From NCBI GenBank assembly GCA_036405135.1, contig DASWYF010000006.1, positions 1 to 42,234 of the forward strand: 42,234 nucleotides of DNA, in the 5' to 3' direction. The first letter of the stretch is position 1, and each line of letters starts with the position of its first letter. Below, piece by piece: positions 23,790-32,437 of this stretch. The position numbers and the translations under genes are program-made. Source of the stretch: Verrucomicrobiia bacterium (GTDB lineage Bacteria > Verrucomicrobiota > Verrucomicrobiia > Limisphaerales > JAEYXS01). The notes beneath the pieces are model-generated. The model saw only the letters and a program-made list of their open reading frames with translations, had not been told where the DNA came from and did not search any database.

Positions 23790-26669
23790 TCAAGAATTAA
23801 TGCCCAGCCGCATCTTGTTCTTCGCGATGTGCGACACCATGATCTCTTCCCCGATCGAGCCCTTCATCACGCGCATCAACTCCTCTTGGCTGTTCACCAC
23901 GATGACTTTCGGCTGTGTCGATTGCACATTGATGTTCGGAGACATCGCTTTTAAACCGCCACCACCCGCACTGGCGCTGGCGAGCCCCACCGGCAAGGAC
24001 CGGCTCATCCGCATGGACTCCAATCTGTCCTTCCCGATCGCCTGCACCGCTGGTTGGTCAAAAACCATTTCCCCGCGATGAACCAACCCCGCCACCTCGG
24101 AACGCCGTCCATCCCCGGTATAACCACCGCTCTCAAATCCGCCGAACGAACTCATCGCCGCCGTGATCGCTGCTAAGCCGATGGCTGCCGCTGAACCCCA
24201 GCTCGTGATAGAAGACAGCAGCGCATTCGGCATATTCGATACGGCATCCGCCATATTGCGGATTCGCTGTCCTAAAGAGATTTTATTCTTGGCCTCATCC
24301 ACAGTGAATAAGCCTGTGATCTGCGTGGTGACCATTTTCATGAAACCATTGATCAAGGAATTAATGACCGTGCTGCCCACTTGGCTGAGCGCATCCTTCC
24401 ACGTCGTTGTTCCTTTGATGAGTCCTTCGATGGAACTGGTGATGGACTGCATGCCTGAATTGGCGATGTCGTCGAATATCTGTTTGATGTCTGCGGCGAC
24501 TTTCTGCATCCGTTCGCCCTGGCCCTCTGAGTCGGTCCCATCACCTTTGTCTTTACCGGAATTTTGACCCTCGCCTTCGTCTGTCCCGGCAATCGGATCT
24601 GTTTCACTCGATTTCCCTGTCGGAGTGCGCTGTTGCTTCTGAAAGGCACCTCTTTTCCGCTCCAGTTGTGTCCGTTCAGCGCGGGCCTTTTCCTTGTCTT
24701 TCTTGTTGGTCGCCGTTCCCTCGATTTCTCGCAAATGCTCGATCTGTTTCTCCAGCTTTCTATTTTCCTCCTCGATCAACTGGATGTTCTTCTTCCGGTC
24801 TTCCTCCTGCCTCTTCGCCATCTCGGCTTCAGCCTTGGCTTTTTCCTCCGCCTTCTTTTTTGCCTCTTCCTCCGTCTGTTTCTTCAACTCGTCGAGACGC
24901 TTTTGTTCCTCCATGGAGAACTTCGTCCGCTCCTGCTCATACTTCTTGGTGATCTCCGCCTTTTCTTGCTCGGTTTGTTCGTGCGACTCCTTCTTCCGGG
25001 CATTGAGTTCTTCCAATTCATTCTGCAGGCGGTTTTTCTGGTTTCCTTTGGCCTCATTGCTGTCGCCCGATTTTTCCACCTCAGCCATCTGGGCCTTGAT
25101 ATGCTCCACCCGCACATCCAATGCTGCTTGTGCGGCAACCTCCCGCTCCTTCAGCACTTTCTGACTCTCCATCTCGGCGTCGGTGGCGGCTTTCAAACGG
25201 TCGGAAAGGTTCGTTTTCGAAGGGCTGGTGTTTTTCAGGTAATTATCGTCGATGGCCTCTAAATCTTTGTCTGCCTTTCTATCGGCCTCCGTTTTTGCGC
25301 GGTCGGCCCGGCCAACTTCAAGTTCCTGTTCGCTGTCTTTCAACTGCTGTAGCTCGGCTTTCTTATGATCAACTGCCCCTGGCGCGGCCGTTTCAGGGGA
25401 CTTAGGTGCGGGCTTGTTCATGGTCGCCTGCTCAGCCGCGTCGCCCCATGCCTTGCTGTTCCGTTTGTATTCTTCCTCGCTGGTGATGCGCAGCCAGCGT
25501 TTGAATTTCTCAAAGCCTTGCATGGCTTTAGAGATGCTATACTGCGCCACATCATTGATCTTGATGCCGAACAGATCCATATCCCCGATCGCCTTCCCGA
25601 TCTGCCAGCCCGCGATCGCCGCCCCCACGATGCCGAATCCGCCCGCCATCAACCGCGCCGCGCCGCCCGAGCTTTTCAGCACGTCACCCAGATTCTTCGC
25701 CGAGATGCCGCCGTTGCCGAACTCCTTCGACAAATCCTGCATCCCCTTGAACGCATCCGGAAACGACTTGCCTGTGAGCGTTTGAAAATTCGTCTGTATC
25801 CCTTCCAGCATCGGCATCAGCTTGTCCTTCGTACCCGTCAGCTCCATGATCGCACCCGCCGCCTTGCTCACTCCCGGCGGCAATGTGCTGCCGAACGCCG
25901 TGTTCAACTGGGCAGCCGTATCCGTGCTGCGTTTGTTGAAGTCCTCGATCTTTCCCGTCCATTCACCCACAGATTTCTGCAGACCATCGATCTCACTGGC
26001 CACACCGTGCAAACCCATGCGCGTGGCCAGATCAGAAAAATTCCCCATCGCACCCAGACTCGTGCGCACCGTATCGATCGCTCCTTGCGTATCCGTCAGC
26101 AACACACGCTTCACGATCTCGCCCGCCGAGTTCGCTCCATTGCCGAATTCCTGAAACTTCCCGATCATCCCGTCCACCGATTCCTTGGTCTGCTGCGCGC
26201 TCGTCAAGACGCTCTCCAGACCCAGTGCTTTGGCGATGCCCTCCGTCGAACTCAGTTTCTCGATGTTCTGCGCCACCGTATCGATCGCTTCCGAAACATC
26301 GCCCTCCAGCACCTCCTTGATGAGATCCGATGCCTTCTCCGTCTTGCCCAAGAAATCCGTGATCTCTCCTGTCCACGACTTCAGCGAACCTGCCGTCGCC
26401 TCGATGCCACCCGAGACTTTTTCCAGCCCCATCGCCTGCGCGAGCCCGGATAATTTTCCAAGCGTCTCCTGGATTGGATTCTGCTCGATCATCTCCTTGG
26501 CAGACTCGATGTAACCACGCACGCTCTGGTTCCCTTCGCCCAGTTTCGTGGTGAACTCTTTGATGCCCGTGAGCTGTTCACCCAATTGCTTCGTGACATT
26601 GCCCAGCGCTGTCTGCGCGACCTCCGCGCCGCTCACCTGCAACTTCAATCCCAGTTGAAAATCGTTCAT
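23790..26669 (-). CDS. tail tape measure protein
   Basis: A 959-residue protein that sets tail length and fills the tail tube. Predominantly helical: three imperfect ~65-70-residue repeats at about 40-250, a hydrophobic stretch near 345-370 (MAGGFGIVGAAIAGWQIGKAI), a long charged coiled coil at about 430-680 rich in KAEEKAKAEAE-type sequence, a second hydrophobic patch (AAAIGLAAITAAMSSFGGF) and a C-terminal domain with GGYTGDG, common in phage tape measures. Start ATG 26669 after GGAGG. It follows the frameshifted chaperone pair as in siphophages. Confidence 0.9.
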   Translation of the reverse strand: MNDFQLGLKLQVSGAEVAQTALGNVTKQLGEQLTGIKEFTTKLGEGNQSVRGYIESAKEMIEQNPIQETLGKLSGLAQAMGLEKVSGGIEATAGSLKSWTGEITDFLGKTEKASDLIKEVLEGDVSEAIDTVAQNIEKLSSTEGIAKALGLESVLTSAQQTKESVDGMIGKFQEFGNGANSAGEIVKRVLLTDTQGAIDTVRTSLGAMGNFSDLATRMGLHGVASEIDGLQKSVGEWTGKIEDFNKRSTDTAAQLNTAFGSTLPPGVSKAAGAIMELTGTKDKLMPMLEGIQTNFQTLTGKSFPDAFKGMQDLSKEFGNGGISAKNLGDVLKSSGGAARLMAGGFGIVGAAIAGWQIGKAIGDMDLFGIKINDVAQYSISKAMQGFEKFKRWLRITSEEEYKRNSKAWGDAAEQATMNKPAPKSPETAAPGAVDHKKAELQQLKDSEQELEVGRADRAKTEADRKADKDLEAIDDNYLKNTSPSKTNLSDRLKAATDAEMESQKVLKEREVAAQAALDVRVEHIKAQMAEVEKSGDSNEAKGNQKNRLQNELEELNARKKESHEQTEQEKAEITKKYEQERTKFSMEEQKRLDELKKQTEEEAKKKAEEKAKAEAEMAKRQEEDRKKNIQLIEEENRKLEKQIEHLREIEGTATNKKDKEKARAERTQLERKRGAFQKQQRTPTGKSSETDPIAGTDEGEGQNSGKDKGDGTDSEGQGERMQKVAADIKQIFDDIANSGMQSITSSIEGLIKGTTTWKDALSQVGSTVINSLINGFMKMVTTQITGLFTVDEAKNKISLGQRIRNMADAVSNMPNALLSSITSWGSAAAIGLAAITAAMSSFGGFESGGYTGDGRRSEVAGLVHRGEMVFDQPAVQAIGKDRLESMRMSRSLPVGLASASAGGGGLKAMSPNINVQSTQPKVIVVNSQEELMRVMKGSIGEEIMVSHIAKNKMRLGINS

Positions 26670-26685
26670 AACTCCTCCTTTTCCG

Positions 26686-26708
26686 GACCCGCCCGCAGGC
26701 GGGTCACT
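26686..26708. repeat. hairpin in the chaperone-tape measure spacer
   Basis: GACCCGCC and GGCGGGTC form an 8-bp stem with a very short loop, between the chaperone stop and the tape-measure RBS. It could lower read-through or protect the transcript. Confidence 0.55.
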
Positions 26709-26740
26709 CCCCGTTTTTCATCCTCACTTTGCGGTCCATC

Positions 26741-27321
26741 TCATTTCCCCTCGCACTGCGCCCGCAACTTCTCCTGCAACTCCAGTAACACCTCCGCACC
26801 TCTCTCCGCCCAGCACGCCGCCACCGCTGCATACACCACATTTGAATCCATCAGCTTCTGCGCAGCACGCACGCGTTCCGCCGCTGCGGCCAGTAACTTG
26901 AGTTGCGCCAGCGAGTGTTCCCTCGCCTCGCGTAAACTCAGGCCGGACTCGATGGCGAGCTCGGCGACCCAGTCCGCAAACTCGAGAGCACTGTGCTCTG
27001 CATCGCCTGCGTGATGCCGGGCACCAGCCGCTCGCGCCGTTGCAACTGGCGCTGCACCCAGCGCGCGAAAAAATCCGCGTTCAAACGCTCGCCCTCCGTC
27101 ACGATCTCCTCGTGCGCCTCCGGTGAAAGCGTCGCCGCCCAGCCCTTCGGCTTGCCGCAGAACAGCTCCACCATCGCTGCCTCATCCTCGATCACCGCGA
27201 GCAATCGTGGCATCTGCGCCACTGCCAACTGTTGCACCGTGACCTCTTCCTTTGCACCATCACGCAAAGCCACCATCACCGTTTTCCCGCCCATCAATGT
27301 TTCCAATTTCGTCGCTTCCAT
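26741..27321 (-). CDS. tail assembly chaperone, -1 frameshift fusion product (gpGT-like)
   Basis: Reading 85 codons from ATG 27321 to the slippery site and then continuing in the -1 frame gives a 193-residue protein. The -1 frame stays open for 108 codons to TGA 26741 and encodes a convincing helical domain (ALEFADWVAELAIESG, then LREAREHSLAQLKLLAAAAE). No start codon with an RBS serves this second part on its own. Phage tail chaperones made by frameshifting just before the tape-measure gene are well known (lambda gpG/gpGT). Confidence 0.8.
26938..27321 (-). CDS. tail assembly chaperone, unshifted product (gpG-like)
   Basis: The zero-frame product is 127 residues. The first ~100 (helical, EEVTVQQLAVAQMPRLLAVIED..., FFARWVQRQLQRR) form the chaperone domain. 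The last ~20 residues are low-complexity Ser/Pro (SPSSPSSPA), which is what a frame looks like when the real coding constraint lies in the overlapping -1 frame. Preceded by the tail tube gene. Confidence 0.82.
   Translation of the reverse strand: MEATKLETLMGGKTVMVALRDGAKEEVTVQQLAVAQMPRLLAVIEDEAAMVELFCGKPKGWAATLSPEAHEEIVTEGERLNADFFARWVQRQLQRRERLVPGITQAMQSTVLSSLRTGSPSSPSSPA
27049..27073 (-). promoter_or_regulatory. programmed -1 ribosomal frameshift signal
   Basis: Slippery heptamer T-TTT-TTC, in register with the zero frame, at 27067-27073 (GAT TTT TTC). Two bases downstream lies a perfect 6-bp stem GCGCTG-GGTG-CAGCGC (27064-27049). The spacer is shorter than usual, so the lower stem might be partly open or a larger fold used. 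Confidence 0.8.
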
Positions 27322-27354
27322 AATTTTTATTCAGTTAATCGTTCTCGATTCCGT

Positions 27355-27600
27355 TAGTGGGACAGGCGCCACCGCCTGTCCAGTCTCCCATCCCGGTAGG
27401 GACGAGGTGCCCCTCGTCCCAAACCAAGGCCTTTACCGTTGTCTCACCGAATGCATCGACCGCTCCAGCCTCGCCCACCACTCTCTGCCCACCAGGAAGC
27501 GGACCTCCCTACGAGTAGAGGGTCGTGGTAAGGGGTAAGAATGACCACAGCACTCCCCTCCGCACATTTCTCCTTTGTGCTTCTTTGTGGCCATTCTCCC
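27355..27600 (-). repeat. tail tube-chaperone spacer with REP-like hairpins and CACAAAG words
   Basis: The spacer 27322-27612 holds no gene. It contains GTGGGACAGGCG...CGCCTGTCC (27355-27381), GTAG-led GGACGAGG...CCTCGTCC (27396-27420) and minus-strand CACAAAG-type words (27564-27598) next to the stop of the tail tube gene. Confidence 0.75.
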
Positions 27601-27612
27601 CCTTTTCCTCTA

Positions 27613-28356
27613 TCAGGCATCCACTCGTCCACGGCGCACGATCTTGCCCGTCGCCAGCAGCTCCACCTCGAATTCGCTCTGCTTCTTCCCGTCGTTGTCA
27701 CCGCCGTTGGAGACGGTGATCTGGGCCGTGAACGTGTAACGTGCGCGGGGTGCTTCCTGATGCTGGTCGTATTCATCGAAGACCACTGTGCCTTTCACAC
27801 ACAGGTCAGTCAGACCGGTGTGCTCCGTGAAAGTGGCTGCAGTCGGCGTATAGGCGACCAGCAGATCGTCACCATCTGCGATCTGGCCGCTGTGCAGGAT
27901 CGTGATGGTCCCTGCCACCGCATCCACCTTGTAATCCACATTCGGCACCGTCGTGACGTCCTCTTCCTCATCGATCTTGACCGATGTCACCGTCACATTC
28001 TGGTCAGGCAGCACGATCACCTGCCCCTTCTTCACATTCAGCACCGCGTGAGCGGGCACTGCGGTGGTGGACTGGGTCACTGTGGCTCCCGTACCCGCCA
28101 GCAGATGCAGACGCACCAGATCCGGCAATTCCTCATCCAGTCCCACCGTCCAGCGATGCTCCACCTGCGTGGGCCGTTCCTCCACCAGTTGCACGTAACC
28201 TTTGCGCGCCACCGTCGTCTTCGTGCGCTCGATCTTCGGCGCGTACTTGTACATCCGCACATTGCCGAAATCGATGAAGGCACCTTCGCCCTCACGTTTG
28301 AACAGCAGTTTCCCCGTCGTCTGTTTGCGATAAATAAGATCTCCCGTTTCCTTCAT
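27613..28356 (-). CDS. major tail (tube) protein
   Basis: A 247-residue protein of the siphophage tail-tube type: GFGNVRMYKYAP-like N-terminal strand region, long beta segments, an internal domain (VPNVDYKVDAVAGTITIL, DGDDLLVAYTP) and a conserved-looking close FEVELLATGKIV. RBS AAAGGAGAGTT precedes ATG 28356. Lies between the gp37-like gene and the chaperones, the usual place. Confidence 0.82.
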   Translation of the reverse strand: MKETGDLIYRKQTTGKLLFKREGEGAFIDFGNVRMYKYAPKIERTKTTVARKGYVQLVEERPTQVEHRWTVGLDEELPDLVRLHLLAGTGATVTQSTTAVPAHAVLNVKKGQVIVLPDQNVTVTSVKIDEEEDVTTVPNVDYKVDAVAGTITILHSGQIADGDDLLVAYTPTAATFTEHTGLTDLCVKGTVVFDEYDQHQEAPRARYTFTAQITVSNGGDNDGKKQSEFEVELLATGKIVRRGRVDA

Positions 28357-28437
28357 AACTCTCCTTTTGTTTTGCTACCGTTTGTTTCTGTTTTTCTCTA
28401 ACTATGCCGTTTCACCGGCTGATTCTTTGATCCCAAC

Positions 28438-28590
28438 TCCGTCCTCGTTCTCGTCCTCGACCCGTTCCCCATCTGCCCTAATCCGCTCTATCTGCAGATA
28501 GGTTCTCTTCTCCTGCCTCCATCCGTGTGATTTGTGTTTCATCTGTGGCCAATAATTCCCGCTGAAAACTGAACACTGAAAACTTCAAAC
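28438..28590 (-). repeat. spacer repeats: GAGGACGA tract, CACGGAT and TTTTCAG words
   Basis: Spacer 28357-28596. In transcript order it starts right after the gp37-like stop with TTTTCAG/TGTTCAG heptads (28561-28590), then CACGGAT-type words (28503-28549), and ends near the tail-tube RBS with a GAGGACGAG tract (28438-28465). Confidence 0.8.
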
Positions 28591-28596
28591 TCCTTT

Positions 28597-29103
28597 TCAA
28601 TGCTGCGTCAGCATCTGCCCGCACTCCACCACCAGCTCGATGTTCCACGCCTCCCTGCCCGCGGCCTCCTCACGCTTCGGCCCTTGGATCAGGAGCGGCG
28701 TGCCGTTCACCGGCTTCACCAGCACCTGACGCGAATCCAGGTTCTTCCCCGTGAGCTCGCTCACCACGCGATCTTTCATCGCGATGACTCCCGGCGTGTT
28801 CTCATCCCCCGTCGCCGCTGACTGGCGACGACCGTAATCTCGATCCGCCAGCAGCAGAAACACATGCCGCTCCAGCACCGTGTTCAGCGAGCGCCCCGAA
28901 ACGTCGTTCACAAAGTCATCGTCTCCCGGCACGATGAGACAGACGCGATTCTTGAAGAGCCGCAACTCCTGCAACGCCTTCAACAAATCCGTCGAGCTGT
29001 AATACTCCACCTTGTCGAAGAGCGGCGTGCCCGCCTCCAGTTCCAGTGCTGCGAGCCGTGTTTTCAACTTCGCAAGCACCGCCAATGTATCGATGAATGA
29101 CAT
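28597..29103 (-). CDS. Mu gp37-like tail completion protein
   Basis: A 168-residue protein with the alpha/beta pattern of phage gp37/DUF1834-type proteins found between the head genes and tail tube of Mu-like phages: N-terminal helix LAVLAKLKTRLAALELEA, VEYYSSTDLLKAL, RVCLIVPGDD and a final WNIELVVECGQM. RBS AAGGAG precedes ATG 29103. Probably a tail terminator or head-tail connector. Confidence 0.65.
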   Translation of the reverse strand: MSFIDTLAVLAKLKTRLAALELEAGTPLFDKVEYYSSTDLLKALQELRLFKNRVCLIVPGDDDFVNDVSGRSLNTVLERHVFLLLADRDYGRRQSAATGDENTPGVIAMKDRVVSELTGKNLDSRQVLVKPVNGTPLLIQGPKREEAAGREAWNIELVVECGQMLTQH

Positions 29104-29121
29104 ATGTTATTGCTCCTTGGT

Positions 29122-29550
29122 TTACGGCACTGGCACCGCGTGAACCTCCAGATCGAACACTTCTTCCGAACCGTTCGTCGCATTCCAATACAGGTACAGA
29201 TACCGCGCCTGGATCGGTATGCGCGCCGAGACGAACTCCCGCTCCGTGTCCCCATCGATGCTCGTCGGCAACGCCAGCGTGAGTATCGTCGCCCGCGTAC
29301 TGAGCCGCATCGTCGCACCGCCCACCGCGCTCAAATCCTCTCGCGAGAACGCATACATCAGCAGGATGGAACCCGTCGCGAGATGATTGCTCACCGTTTT
29401 CGCATTGAGCTGGATCGCCGCCGCATGACGCCACGGCGTGTTTTGCAGATCGATCTTCGTGAGACCGAACCCGCCCTCCGCCGCCTGCTGCAACTCCTGG
29501 TCCACCAGCGTGAACACCGCTTGACCTTCGTAGTATTGTGGATTCTTCAT
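29122..29550 (-). CDS. phage structural protein, paralogue of the next upstream gene
   Basis: A 142-residue beta-rich protein; start at ATG 29550 (frame open to 29646 through the upstream gene). Its C-terminal half with RATILTLALP, IPIQARYLYLYWNATNG and FDLEVHAVPV parallels the neighbour's RVKTIVCNLA, AGRYLYVWWETGGG and IDLKVWVQYL. Probably a minor capsid, decoration or head-tail joining protein. No named family recognised. Confidence 0.65.
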   Translation of the reverse strand: MKNPQYYEGQAVFTLVDQELQQAAEGGFGLTKIDLQNTPWRHAAAIQLNAKTVSNHLATGSILLMYAFSREDLSAVGGATMRLSTRATILTLALPTSIDGDTEREFVSARIPIQARYLYLYWNATNGSEEVFDLEVHAVPVP

Positions 29551-29566
29551 GACGGTTAATCCCTTG

Positions 29567-29995
29567 TTACTTGAGGTATTGCACCCACACCTTGAGATCG
29601 ATAGTGGCCCCGACATCACCGCCACCACCAGTTTCCCACCACACATAGAGATAACGTCCTGCCAGCGTTTCCTTGTTTGAGGCGAAGTCCCGCGTGTTAC
29701 CGTAACCGCTGGCCGAGGCGAGATTGCACACGATGGTTTTCACCCGCGCCTGCAAGCGTTGCGCCCCAACACTCGGAGCCACTTCCTCATGGCAGAATCC
29801 GAAGCACACCGTGATGCCATTGGGATCGCTCACCGGATTGCTCGTCTGCGCCGTCACCATGATGCCGCTGAAATCCAGCGGCGCGATCACGCCAAGGTCA
29901 ATCCGCACCGGATTGCCGTTATACACGGAATTCTGTGTGCTCAAGCCCGTGAGATTCATCACCGGCTCACCGTTGTTTGCTAATGTCGTTGTCAT
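29567..29995 (-). CDS. phage structural protein, paralogue of the next downstream gene
   Basis: A 142-residue beta-sandwich-like protein. ATG overlaps the stop of the gp36-like gene (ATGA, 29992-29995). The RYLYVWWETGGGG motif is shared with the adjacent paralogue, so this pair arose by tandem duplication. Standard Mu does not have two such genes between gp36 and gp37. Confidence 0.65.
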   Translation of the reverse strand: MTTTLANNGEPVMNLTGLSTQNSVYNGNPVRIDLGVIAPLDFSGIMVTAQTSNPVSDPNGITVCFGFCHEEVAPSVGAQRLQARVKTIVCNLASASGYGNTRDFASNKETLAGRYLYVWWETGGGGDVGATIDLKVWVQYLK

Positions 29996-30381
29996 ACTAA
30001 TTTCTCCTTGCTGCCCCAGTTGCCATGACCGCTCGGCGTCCCCGCCGGTGGCGGCTCTTCCAGCATCAGGTCCGGGAATTTTCCATCGCGAATATCCTTC
30101 AACTCCTTCATCGCCTCATCGTACTTCGTCTGCCGCTTCTTCGGGATCTCCCCGAGCCGCGCATAGATCTCGAAAAGCACCAGCGCACGAACGAGCCGCT
30201 TGTAACGCAACTCCGGCACATCGAAACGCGCCGTGTAATCCTCCACCTTCTGCAACTGCTCCTCGATGGTGCTCGCAATCGGCTCCGGATCACCCGATGT
30301 CACCAACTCCTTCGCGATGCCATCCAGCTCCTCCTGCGAGATATCCACCAACAGATCCTCTTCCGTAAATGTGATAGCCAT
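29992..30381 (-). CDS. Mu gp36-like (DUF1320) head-tail protein
   Basis: A 129-residue helical protein: TEEDLLVDISQEELDGIAKE at the N-terminus, then a helix bundle (YKRLVRALVLFEIYARLGEIPKKRQTKY in pieces). This pattern matches the gp36 family placed after the capsid gene in Mu-like phages. AGGAG precedes ATG 30381. Confidence 0.75.
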   Translation of the reverse strand: MAITFTEEDLLVDISQEELDGIAKELVTSGDPEPIASTIEEQLQKVEDYTARFDVPELRYKRLVRALVLFEIYARLGEIPKKRQTKYDEAMKELKDIRDGKFPDLMLEEPPPAGTPSGHGNWGSKEKLV

Positions 30382-30439
30382 AACTCAACTCCTATAATCA
30401 TTCTTCATCCCCACGCCGGCTGACGCCCTCGTCAGCCGC

Positions 30440-30733
30440 GTAGTGGGACAGGCGCCTCCGCCTGTCCGGTCTCCCGCTCGTAGCGCCCGCGTCTCGCGGG
30501 CCGTACCGCAGGCGTCCCGCCTGCCCCCCATCTCCCTCTCCCCCAAAAGGGGAGAGGGCCGGGGTGAGAATGATTCCACAGCATTTGGATAGTTTGGCGC
30601 TATCCTCCTTCTCCCCTTGGAGGGGAGAAGGATTGAGGATGAGGGGTGCCCCCACTTCTTCATTCCTAATTCTGCCTTCTTCATTCTCAATCCTCTCGAT
30701 GTTCGATGTTGGGCGTTGGTTGTTCGATGTTTC
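30440..30733 (-). repeat. 368-bp spacer packed with REP-like hairpins and heptad words
   Basis: No gene in 30382-30749. From the capsid stop outward: GAACATC heptads (30696-30733), GAATGAAG words (30654-30690), hairpin TCCTTCTCCCC/GGGGAGAAGGA (30605-30650), hairpin CCCTCTCCCC/GGGGAGAGGG (30534-30558), double hairpin GTAG-CGCCCGCG...CGCGGGC with GCAGGCG...CGCCTGC (30480-30524), and GTAG-TGGGACAGGCG...CGCCTGTCC (30440-30468). Confidence 0.85.
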
Positions 30734-30749
30734 CCCCTCTTAACGATTC

Positions 30750-31679
30750 CTACGTCGTCAGCACATTGCTCAGATGATAACCGGCCTTCGCCCCGATGAT
30801 CTTCTCATCCACATCCTGCCGCGCGCGATGCACGTCCGAGCGGATCACATCCTGGCGATACGACTCCACCACCACACCCTCCTGACCGACCTCACCCACC
30901 CAGCCGAACGTGCGACCGAAATTCGGTGCCATCAGATCCGGCGTATCCTGCACATGCGCAAGCACCACAGAATCACCCCAGATATAATTCGGCGTCGCTG
31001 CTTGGCCTTCCTGCGCCGTGTTCTCGATCGTGCCCGCCACCAGGAACTGCTCCACGCCGAACACCGCCGCGAGCAGGTCTGGCGTGATGATCGCGCGCTC
31101 CGAGTACTTGATCTTCTCCGCCACGATGTCGTGCTCCTTCAAGATGTTGAACACATCCCGGCTCACCACCATCGTGTTCGCCTCCATGCCCGTGTTCTTA
31201 TGAATACTGGCGCGCGCCGTCTCGATATCCGCGATCGGATCCGAGTTCGCCGAATCCCATTTCGTGGAAGGACTCGAGGTCGGCACCGAAGCGCCCGTCG
31301 CCTTCGCCTTCACGCGCACCTCATGATTCACCATCAACACGTTCATCGCGCGCCGCATCGCCGAGGCATCCGCATCGAACGAGCGCGCATACTTCTTGCG
31401 CTCGCGATCATCCACCGGCTCCTCATGACCGAACTCGCGGCAGTTGTAAGTGTCCGAGCTGATCTTCATCAGCCCGCGACTGTACGCCGAACGCGGCGCA
31501 CGCTGGATATTACGTGGCACGTTCAGCAAGTTCTCCTCGTCCATGACGTAATAACCCGCGCTCTGCTCGCCCGTGAGAAAGAGCGGGAACAGGCGCAAGC
31601 CCGTGAAATTCTTGCTCTCCTGCATGAATTTGACCGCCATCGCCGTCAAAACCACATTCAATGATGCATTTGAAACCAT
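30750..31679 (-). CDS. major capsid protein
   Basis: A 309-residue protein preceded by a decoration protein and a gpI/Z-like protease-scaffold, the standard order. MVSNASLNVVLTAMAVKFMQ, ARSFDADASAMRRAMNVLM, NTMVVSRDVFNILKEH and the close DVIRSDVHRARQDVDEKIIG fit the long-helix and E-loop pattern of the HK97-like capsid families seen in Mu-like siphophages. RBS AAGGAG precedes ATG 31679. Confidence 0.85.
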   Translation of the reverse strand: MVSNASLNVVLTAMAVKFMQESKNFTGLRLFPLFLTGEQSAGYYVMDEENLLNVPRNIQRAPRSAYSRGLMKISSDTYNCREFGHEEPVDDRERKKYARSFDADASAMRRAMNVLMVNHEVRVKAKATGASVPTSSPSTKWDSANSDPIADIETARASIHKNTGMEANTMVVSRDVFNILKEHDIVAEKIKYSERAIITPDLLAAVFGVEQFLVAGTIENTAQEGQAATPNYIWGDSVVLAHVQDTPDLMAPNFGRTFGWVGEVGQEGVVVESYRQDVIRSDVHRARQDVDEKIIGAKAGYHLSNVLTT

Positions 31680-31743
31680 AATCTTCTTCTCCTTTTTCCG
31701 TCTGTTTTTTGATTGATCGAATTACTTCTCCCGTTTCGCGCGC

Positions 31744-32130
31744 TTAGACCTTCTCCACGATGTCCAGCACCTCGCACACATCCCCATCCGCACCATTCGT
31801 GGTCGGCGAGATGATGATGCCGATGGAACGATCGCCCGTGGTCGTCGTCGTGATCTTGCCACCGCTCGCCCCCTTCACGCGTGCACCGACTGCGATCGCA
31901 CCGCTCTTCACGCACTTCATCGTGCCGCCTTTGCCCAGCAACCGGATGTTCACATCATTGCTGCTTTCCAGCTTCCCGTGCATCACACCGATCGCCAGCC
32001 CGCTCGCCAGCAACTGCACCAGGCCATCGCTGGTCAGCTCCACCAGATAACCCTCCTTGCCCGTCAATTGTCCCGGAGTCTTCTCCGTAAACGTCCGATA
32101 CGCCGTGTCTGTATAAACCTCGATACCCAT
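31744..32130 (-). CDS. capsid decoration protein (DUF2190-like)
   Basis: A 128-residue small beta protein: DTAYRTFTEKTPGQLTGKEGYLVEL, ASGLAIGVMHGKLE, VKSGAIAVGARVKGASGGKI. This is the DUF2190/Mu gp35-type capsid cement pattern. AAGGAGGA precedes ATG 32130. Directly upstream of the capsid gene. Confidence 0.78.
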   Translation of the reverse strand: MGIEVYTDTAYRTFTEKTPGQLTGKEGYLVELTSDGLVQLLASGLAIGVMHGKLESSNDVNIRLLGKGGTMKCVKSGAIAVGARVKGASGGKITTTTTGDRSIGIIISPTTNGADGDVCEVLDIVEKV

Positions 32131-32175
32131 AATCTTATCCTCCTTAATAAACTAACCGTTCTTGTTGTTACCGCT

Positions 32176-32437
32176 TCGTCCTCGTCCTCGTCGTCGTCCT
32201 CGAATCCCTTTTCGTAGCAGCCGACATGAGGAGGCTCTAACTTTTGTCTTTCACCACCGCCCATCCACCTGCACCGTTCGCTTGAACTTTACCGACTGCC
32301 ATCCTCCTTCTCCTCTCGGAGGGGAGAAGGATTGAGGATGAGGGGTGCCCCCATTTCTTCCTCTCGATGTTCGGAGTTCGATGTTGGATGTTCGATGTTC
32401 CCCTTAGTCATTGCTCATTCCTTCGTCATTGGTCATT
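32176..32437 (-). repeat. 302-bp spacer with ordered repeat words
   Basis: Spacer 32131-32432. After the gpI stop come AATGACC/AATGACG heptads (32405-32437, overlapping the stop codon), GAACATC heptads (32363-32401), the CATCCTCAATCC/TCTCCCC block (32302-32352) and, before the next RBS, a GAGGACGAGGACGA tract (32176-32202). No gene in it. Confidence 0.85.

Noticed and set aside
25365..26453. 362-residue plus-strand open frame opposite the tape measure gene
   Set aside because: Arg/His/Leu-rich shadow of a GC-rich coding strand; no RBS and no recognisable domain.
30440..30733. CRISPR-like array in the repeat-rich spacers
   Set aside because: Repeat units are 7-10 nt or unique hairpins, with no constant repeat separated by equal-length spacers and no cas genes.
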